Shown here: piece by piece, positions 6,701 to 10,168 of the stretch
How positions within the stretch are numbered: position 1 is the stretch's first letter
How the letters are laid out: the number at the start of each line of letters is the position of its first letter
Source: Pirellulales bacterium
GTDB taxonomy: Bacteria; Planctomycetota; Planctomycetia; Pirellulales; JALHLM01
Assembly (NCBI GenBank): GCA_022844585.1
Contig: JALHLM010000086.1
Span: 1-10,168, forward strand
Length of the DNA: 10,168 nucleotides
Direction of reading: 5' to 3'
Notes under the pieces: generated by a model
What the model saw: only the letters and a program-made list of their open reading frames with translations
What the model was told of the DNA's origin: nothing
Databases searched by the model: none
Made by a program: the position numbers and the translations under genes

Positions 6701-9166
6701 TTCTATCGCTTCGATGGACTTGCGCCCGGTGTGTACGGCGTGTCGGAAGTGCAACCCGCGGCTTATATCGACGGCTTGGACACAGCCGGCAACGCCGGTG
6801 GCAGCGTGGTGAACGACAAGATCACCGGCGCGCAGCTCAACGCCGGCGTGCACGGCGTGGAATACAACTTCGGCGAATTGCTGCCCAGCTCGATCGCCGG
6901 GCGCGTGCATGCCGATCTGAACGGCGACTGCATCTACCAGGTCGGCGAGCCGTTGCTCGGCGGCGTCGAAGTGCGCTTGCTCAACACAGCGGGCACCGTC
7001 CTCGCCACGACCTTTACGGCCGCGGACGGGACGTACAAGTTTTCCGGCCTCGCGCCGGGCGTGTACTCCGTATTCGAAGTGCAGCCGGCCGGATATTTCG
7101 ACGGCGGCGAAGAACCCGGCAGCGCTGGCGGCACGGTATCCGGCAACGATCTGATCACCGGCATCAACCTCGGCGCCGGCGTGGATGCGACGGATTACGA
7201 GTTCTGCGAATCGCTGCCTGCCTCGATCGCGGGCAAGGTCTTCTCGGATCCCAACGGCGACACCGTCTTCGATGCTGCGACCGGCAGCACGCCCATCGCT
7301 GGCGCGGTGATTGAATTGCTGAATAGCGACGGCGCCGTGATCGCGACGACCACGACCGACGCCAACGGCGCGTATAGCTTCACGGGGCTCGCGCCGGGCG
7401 TGTATCAACTGCGCGAACAACAACCGGCCGGATACTTCGACGGCGACGAAGTCGTCGGCAATGCCGGCGGCGTGCTGGGCGGCAACGATTTCATGAAGGA
7501 CATCGAACTGACCAGCGGCGAAAACGGCGTGGAGTACAACTTCGCCGAACTGCCGCCGGCGACGTTGTCCGGCTACGTCTATCAAGATGGCCCGACGATC
7601 TTGCTGGCCGACGGCGAAGAGCTCGACGTCACGAAAGTCCGCGACGGCAAGCGCACCGCGGATGATCGTCCGATCGCGGGCGTGATGGTTCGCTTGACCG
7701 ACGAGTTCGGCGTGGCGCTGACCGATACGTTTGGCAAGGCGATCGAAACCACGACGGATGGCAGCGGCTACTATCAGTTCACCGGCTTGCGCCAGGGACG
7801 CTACGGCGTCGTGCAAGTACAGCCGGGCGGATTCATCGACGGTCTCGACACCGCCGGCACGCTCGGCGGCGCGGCCAGCAACGGCCAACCGGTGGCCGGC
7901 GCGGCAAGCGAAGATCTCTTCAACCCAACGATCTATCCGCCGGACAGCGATACGATCTACGGCATTCAAGTCAACTTCGGCCAGCATGGGCAGGAATACA
8001 ACTTCAGTGAAGTCATCACGGCCCAACAGACCGTGACAATCGATCCGCCGATTGTCGCGAACCCGCCGATGCTGCCTACAAACATCTCGCCGCCCTTCCC
8101 GCAGCCGCTCGGGCCGCCGCCGGGCGTGCCGCAATACTTCAGCAGCCTCGTGCCGCTGCCAAGCGAAGGGGGCGGAGGCGGCGGTACGCCGTACTCGTGG
8201 CACTTGAGCGTGATCGACGCTGGCTACCCGCGAGGGAAGTCGGAAACCGACACGCCCGACGTGCGCTTCACCGCGATGCAGTCACAACTCTACGCCTGGC
8301 GCCGCAATGCGGAGATGCTCGGCAAATCGCGTTGGACGGTGCGCCGCGAATCGCCGGCGCGCGACATGCAAATCGTGTTCGGCGCGAAAGGCAGCATCCC
8401 GGTCTCCGGCGATTTCAATGGCGACGGCAAGACCGAAGTCGGCGTGTATTTCGCGGGCCAATGGTTCATCGATCTCAACGGCAATGGCCTCTGGGATGAC
8501 GACGATCTGTGGGCCAAGCTCGGCACGAAGAACGATCTGCCCGTCACCGGCGATTGGGACGGCGACGGCAAGGGCGACATCGGCATCTTCGGACCGGAGT
8601 GGCCCGGCGATCCGCATGCCGTGGCGTTGGAACCTGGCTTGCCGGACGCGCAGAATCATCTGGCCGGCGTCGCCAAGAACGTGCCGCCGCGTCCTGAAGA
8701 CGCCACGCACGGCCAACGTTGGATGAAGCTCACGTCGGCAGGGCAATCGCGCGAAGACGTGATCGACCACGTGTTCTACTACGGCAACGCGCAGGACTTG
8801 CCGGTCGCCGGCGATTGGAACGGCGACGGCGTCGACACGATTGGGCATTTCAAGGCCGGGCAATGGCGATTGGACGTCGACGGCACCGGCACCCGGACGC
8901 GCGACGACGCGGAGTTCACTTACGGCCGCGCCGGTGATCGTCCCGTGGTCGGCGATTTCAATCGCGACGGCACGGACGAGATCGGCGTGTTCCGCGACGG
9001 CAAGTGGTACATCGACACCGACGGCGATCGCCAACTCACCGACAGCGACATGGTGATCGAATACGGCCGTATCGGCGATCACCCGATCGTCGACGACTTC
9101 GACGGCGACGGCGAAGACGAAATCGGCGTCTTCCGCGACGGCGAGCTGGAGTCGCGCGAACTCTAA
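3758..9166 (+). CDS. Giant modular exported-type protein: LEPxER leader, ten SdrD B-like repeats, FG-GAP-like C-terminus
   Basis: This 1802-residue protein is probably a surface or secreted structural/adhesive protein; no catalytic domain is visible. Order of parts: a basic leader (1-32; RRWPRWMRR, without a clear hydrophobic signal core), the planctomycete-type signature LEPLERRSLMA (33-43), a beta-rich domain (about 44-250), ten SdrD B-like/Cna-B-like repeats (253-1419), a Pro-rich then Gly6 hinge (about 1427-1478), a short unassigned part (1480-1540) and FG-GAP/VCBS-like units (1541-1802). Repeats carry the hallmarks of SdrD B/Cna-B folds: a SGxVxxDxNxDG opening, a TDxNGxYxFxGLxPGxY middle and a YxF(G/C)E end. 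Ten of its eleven cysteines fall in repeats 3-6 and 8, two per repeat. There is no LPxTG motif or C-terminal membrane helix, so anchoring is unknown. The last FG-GAP unit stops half-way, before the GxWxID part. Codon use is strongly GC-biased throughout, creating long antisense open frames. It lies 121 bp after the WD40 gene and converges with the prepilin-like gene. Confidence 0.93.
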   Translation: MSLLSLVRRWPRWMRRSSIAAAPLGDGYKRCQLEPLERRSLMAADIHLGAVYFEEATGDDSAGDKIEITFQGGQPGTQMTQIVIDTDKEGNGLSTGDLFFDTKALGLGAFNFAALQVQTPQGFTVVSTQVEDGGTKLIFNLSGFDAGEKLVFTIDVDEAQFVSGSSVDVNSLVEGAEFQRSKLTGTFTSPHYFDASGTGTFFDAFDTNFLQAAQANGTQLNLPQDSYMPPEPGDREDRTAGGVVLIGQIARPVSLSGNVFHDVNMNNTRDGGESAIAGVVVQLWRKVGNAFVFQNKTATTDAQGNYKFDALEQGTYKVLELQPAQYFSVGSKVGTVEGVAVGTVETVDSLTEIVLKGGQDGIRYDFAEAKEAELHGHVYYDADNDGVFDAGEQGIGGAKVIIQYLPPSGALPTAIEVFTAADGSWSARGLRPGSYRVTEITPAGYLDGLDRPGDAGGSATNPGDLISGIFLAGGQIGRNYDFGELLPATLSGRVHADLNGDCIYQQGEPLLAGVDVQLFDSAGNLLQTAKTDSNGVYRFAGLAPGVYSVFEVQPAGFYDGGENVGTAGGNVTGNDRISNINLSPGANATGYDFCEKLPASLSGRVHADANGDCVYQPGEKLLAGVEVRLFDSNGTLVATATTNAEGVYKFTNLAPGTYGIFEVQPSGYYDGGEEVGTAGGNVTGDDRVGNITLGSGVNATGYDFCENEPVSISGYVFVDLNDNCLRETGESGIAGVTLTLLDANGNSTGRTTTTDANGFYRFEGLAPGTYGVAEAQPAAYIDGQDCPGSAGGTTPGSDRILGALLNPGVHGTEYNFGELLPSSISGRVHADTNGDCIYQEGEALLAGVQIQLRDPSGNVIATTVTDANGVYIFNGLAPGVYSVFEVQPAGYYDGGEEVGTAGGTVGGNDLITSINLGPGVTATGYDFCENEPVSLSGYVYVDLDNDGIRDAGETAIAGATLVLLDAAGAPTTVTTVTDVNGFYRFDGLAPGVYGVSEVQPAAYIDGLDTAGNAGGSVVNDKITGAQLNAGVHGVEYNFGELLPSSIAGRVHADLNGDCIYQVGEPLLGGVEVRLLNTAGTVLATTFTAADGTYKFSGLAPGVYSVFEVQPAGYFDGGEEPGSAGGTVSGNDLITGINLGAGVDATDYEFCESLPASIAGKVFSDPNGDTVFDAATGSTPIAGAVIELLNSDGAVIATTTTDANGAYSFTGLAPGVYQLREQQPAGYFDGDEVVGNAGGVLGGNDFMKDIELTSGENGVEYNFAELPPATLSGYVYQDGPTILLADGEELDVTKVRDGKRTADDRPIAGVMVRLTDEFGVALTDTFGKAIETTTDGSGYYQFTGLRQGRYGVVQVQPGGFIDGLDTAGTLGGAASNGQPVAGAASEDLFNPTIYPPDSDTIYGIQVNFGQHGQEYNFSEVITAQQTVTIDPPIVANPPMLPTNISPPFPQPLGPPPGVPQYFSSLVPLPSEGGGGGGTPYSWHLSVIDAGYPRGKSETDTPDVRFTAMQSQLYAWRRNAEMLGKSRWTVRRESPARDMQIVFGAKGSIPVSGDFNGDGKTEVGVYFAGQWFIDLNGNGLWDDDDLWAKLGTKNDLPVTGDWDGDGKGDIGIFGPEWPGDPHAVALEPGLPDAQNHLAGVAKNVPPRPEDATHGQRWMKLTSAGQSREDVIDHVFYYGNAQDLPVAGDWNGDGVDTIGHFKAGQWRLDVDGTGTRTRDDAEFTYGRAGDRPVVGDFNRDGTDEIGVFRDGKWYIDTDGDRQLTDSDMVIEYGRIGDHPIVDDFDGDGEDEIGVFRDGELESREL
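4514..8014 (+). repeat. Ten in-frame SdrD B-like repeat units (about 333 bp each)
   Basis: Units start near 4514, 4871, 5219, 5552, 5885, 6221, 6554, 6887, 7220 and 7559. Units 3 to 8 are almost perfectly regular at 333-336 bp (111-112 residues); units 1, 2 and 10 are longer. Two subtypes are clear: type A (units 3, 4, 6, 8) opens with GRVHADxNGDCxYQ and closes with FCE, and type B (units 5, 7) opens with GYVxVDLxxxxxRxxGE and closes with YNFGELLP. Their order is A-A-B-A-B-A. Units are close in protein sequence but differ at many synonymous sites, so they are not very recent copies. Confidence 0.9.
8378..9163 (+). repeat. FG-GAP/VCBS-like acidic repeats at the C-terminus of the giant protein
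   Basis: Five units built on GD(F/W)(N/D)xDGxxxxG(V/I)(F/Y) begin near residues 1541, 1588, 1674, 1721 and 1768. The D-x-(N/D)-x-D-G loops (for example 1552-1557 and 1732-1737) resemble calcium-binding loops of integrin-like and VCBS repeats. Three units (1, 3 and 4) continue into a (A/D)G(Q/K)WxxDxxG segment. Unit 2 is interrupted by a Pro-rich insertion of about 60 residues (1612-1673), and unit 5 is truncated. The calcium role is inferred from family knowledge. Confidence 0.8.
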
Positions 9167-9175
9167 CTCACCTGT

Positions 9176-9366
9176 TGAACCGCGGAGGCGCAGAGTCGCG
9201 GAGGGGAGGAGAGTTAACCGCGAAATACACCAAAGGACGCGAACAGGAGAAATGGCAGAGGTGCCATCGTGGAACTTGCAAACGCTGCCTTGTTTTCGCG
9301 TTATTTCGCGTGTTTCGCGGTCAAGCTCCTCTCTTCTCCTCTGCGTCTCTGTGCCTCCGCGGTTCA
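9176..9366. repeat. Compound nested inverted-repeat element B
   Basis: Two nested inverted repeats share one centre. Outer arms 9176-9204 and 9338-9366 match at 26 of 29 positions, start TGAACCGCGGAGGC and consist of roughly 8-bp units of GCGGAGGC/GCAGAGNC type. Inner arms 9217-9243 and 9295-9321 match at 22 of 27 positions, start ACCGCGAAA and consist of 9-10-bp CGCGAAA units like those of element A. The centre is about 51 bp. The element fills nearly all of the 223-bp spacer between the converging giant and prepilin-like genes, starting ten bases after one stop codon and ending 24 bases before the other. It could act as a bidirectional terminator, but neither side has a proper T-tract. I see no other gene in the spacer. 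Confidence 0.85.
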
Positions 9367-9389
9367 GGATGGACTCGCTCCGCGGTACA

Positions 9390-10064
9390 CTACCGCTGCG
9401 GCTTCGCAAAGTGTCGCTCTCCTCGGATTCCTTCGTCGATCCAGGTTTCCACGGTTGCGGCCGGAATCAATTCCACGTGGCCGTCGGCGTAGAGGTAATT
9501 CGCCGCCGTGTATTGATGGCGGTCGAGTTGGATATCGCGATGGACCAGATCGCGCGAGAGATTGCGATGGATACTGTGCTCGGAGAACCAATCGCTGGCG
9601 TGAATGTGCTCGTTGATGAAATCGAGGTTGCGCTGGTCAGAACCTTCGAACACGATGATCGTCCTGGAGGACGCCTTGAGCTTCCAGAGGTTCAATACCG
9701 CGTCGGGCACTTTCAAGCAGATATAGTCGTTCAACACGTAGCTCGTCGACTTATTGATGGCGCGTTCCGGTCCGATCGGATCCGTCGGGCAGATGCGGAT
9801 GCTGTCGACGTTCTCCAAATAGGGCCCGAGCGAATAAACCCAGGAGGCCGTGCGGCCGGCGTGCGCGGTGAGCGGCCCGCGTCCCTCGTGATTATTGGCG
9901 TACATCTGCATCGCCAGGCCGATTTGCTTCAGGTTCGATTTGCAGGCCGCGGCGCGCGCGGCGGCGCGGCTCATCTGTAACGCTGGCAGCAGCAGCGCAA
10001 TCAGAATGCCGATGACCGCGATCACCACCAGCAACTCGACGAGTGTGAATCCGTGTTTTCGCAT
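9390..10064 (-). CDS. DUF1559-type prepilin-like protein (type IV pilin N-methylation domain, H-X9-DG-like C-terminus)
   Basis: This 224-residue protein opens with a classic class III prepilin leader: short basic head (MRKH), Gly5 before the cleavage site, Phe6 as the mature +1 residue and Glu10 at +5, then a hydrophobic helix (about 11-29). It would be cleaved and methylated by a prepilin peptidase and assembled by type II secretion or type IV pilus-like machinery, or remain membrane-held. The body has the DUF1559-like elements KSNLKQIGLAMQMYANNHEG (42-61), an IC-P-T-DP segment (91-96) and a C-terminal H183-x10-D194-G195 followed by HVELI. This is one residue longer than the usual H-X9-DG spacing. 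At 224 residues it is shorter than many DUF1559 proteins (often about 300 or more). An AGGCGG-like ribosome-binding site precedes the ATG by a few bases. No pilus assembly gene is nearby. It converges with the giant gene across element B. The cargo or function of this planctomycete-expanded family is not known. Confidence 0.92.
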   Translation of the reverse strand: MRKHGFTLVELLVVIAVIGILIALLLPALQMSRAAARAAACKSNLKQIGLAMQMYANNHEGRGPLTAHAGRTASWVYSLGPYLENVDSIRICPTDPIGPERAINKSTSYVLNDYICLKVPDAVLNLWKLKASSRTIIVFEGSDQRNLDFINEHIHASDWFSEHSIHRNLSRDLVHRDIQLDRHQYTAANYLYADGHVELIPAATVETWIDEGIRGERHFAKPQR

Positions 10065-10110
10065 AGAGTCCGCCTAAGTGCGCACGCAGAATAAACGAAG
10101 CGATGGGTGC

Positions 10111-10133
10111 CACTGGCGGCTTGCCCGCCAGTG
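10111..10133. repeat. REP-like perfect hairpin in the right-end spacer
   Basis: CACTGGCGG (10111-10119) and CCGCCAGTG (10125-10133) form a perfect 9-bp stem with a 5-base CTTGC loop, preceded by GGGTGC. It lies 47 bases upstream of the prepilin-like start, and the remaining bases to the window end show no gene. The shape and composition suggest a dispersed REP-like unit. No run of T follows on either strand, so an intrinsic terminator is unlikely. Confidence 0.6.
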
Positions 10134-10168
10134 CGGTCTTGACGTCGCTGGCACGCCCAACTCCAGCA

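Noticed and set aside
4514..8014. Regular spacing suggestive of a CRISPR or satellite array
   Set aside because: The 333-bp period is in-frame protein-domain repetition, without short identical repeats or unique spacers.
5651..8203. An 850-codon open frame antisense to the giant gene
   Set aside because: It is explained by the GC-biased codons and repeated composition of the sense gene. Its translation is a low-complexity mirror of the repeats (Ala, Val, Arg, Asp-rich), with no recognisable domain.
9120..9166. Sortase-type or PEP-CTERM anchor at the end of the giant protein
   Set aside because: The last residues are acidic and polar, with no LPxTG, no VPEP motif and no hydrophobic helix.
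8282..9409. A 375-codon minus-strand open frame reaching into the convergent spacer
   Set aside because: Its N-terminal part is translated element B and the rest is antisense to the FG-GAP-like units. It has no domain and no credible ribosome-binding site.
9252..9980. A 242-codon plus-strand frame antisense to the prepilin-like gene
   Set aside because: The opposite strand encodes an unmistakable prepilin leader and DUF1559-like features, and this frame starts inside element B.
1..10168. Defence system, prophage, transposase or integron gene cassette
   Set aside because: All convincing genes are accounted for by a helicase, two exported-type proteins and a prepilin-like protein. The only nuclease-related gene is the housekeeping-type helicase, and no integrase or transposase is present.

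Overview
The window looks like chromosomal DNA from a member of the Planctomycetota, most likely of the Pirellulales type. Three things point there. A GTG-started giant secreted-type protein carries the LEP-x-ER-x-LxA leader signature seen in large planctomycete exported proteins. A type IV prepilin-like protein of the DUF1559 / H-X9-DG class is present, a family greatly expanded in planctomycetes. The base composition is GC-rich, and several spacers hold inverted-repeat elements. The lineage call is my inference from these features; no search was run.

Layout: 1-306 has no convincing gene. A complete DinG/YoaA-type (XPD/Rad3-like) superfamily 2 helicase runs leftward (2313 to 307). After a 288-bp divergent spacer, two genes run rightward. 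The first is an exported seven-bladed WD40 propeller protein (2602-3636). The second, after 121 bp, is an 1802-residue modular protein (3758-9166) built from a leader, a beta-rich N-terminal domain, ten SdrD B-like/Cna-B-like repeats of about 111 residues, a Pro/Gly-rich hinge and five FG-GAP/VCBS-like acidic repeats. A DUF1559-type prepilin-like gene runs leftward and converges on it (10064 to 9390). The window ends in a short spacer with a perfect 9-bp hairpin.

The WD40 and giant proteins are probably both exported and could share a surface or envelope role; their co-orientation is the only evidence for that. The helicase (DNA repair and replication maintenance) and the prepilin-like protein look functionally independent of them.

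No defence island, prophage, CRISPR array, transposase, tRNA or rRNA is visible. The most notable signals are these: (i) three of the spacers hold elements whose inverted arms are made of short tandem units with periods of about 7, 8 or 9-10 bp; (ii) the giant protein's repeats fall into two alternating subtypes, with cysteines that always come two per domain; (iii) in the helicase, the position of the first of four Fe-S cluster cysteines is occupied by serine.
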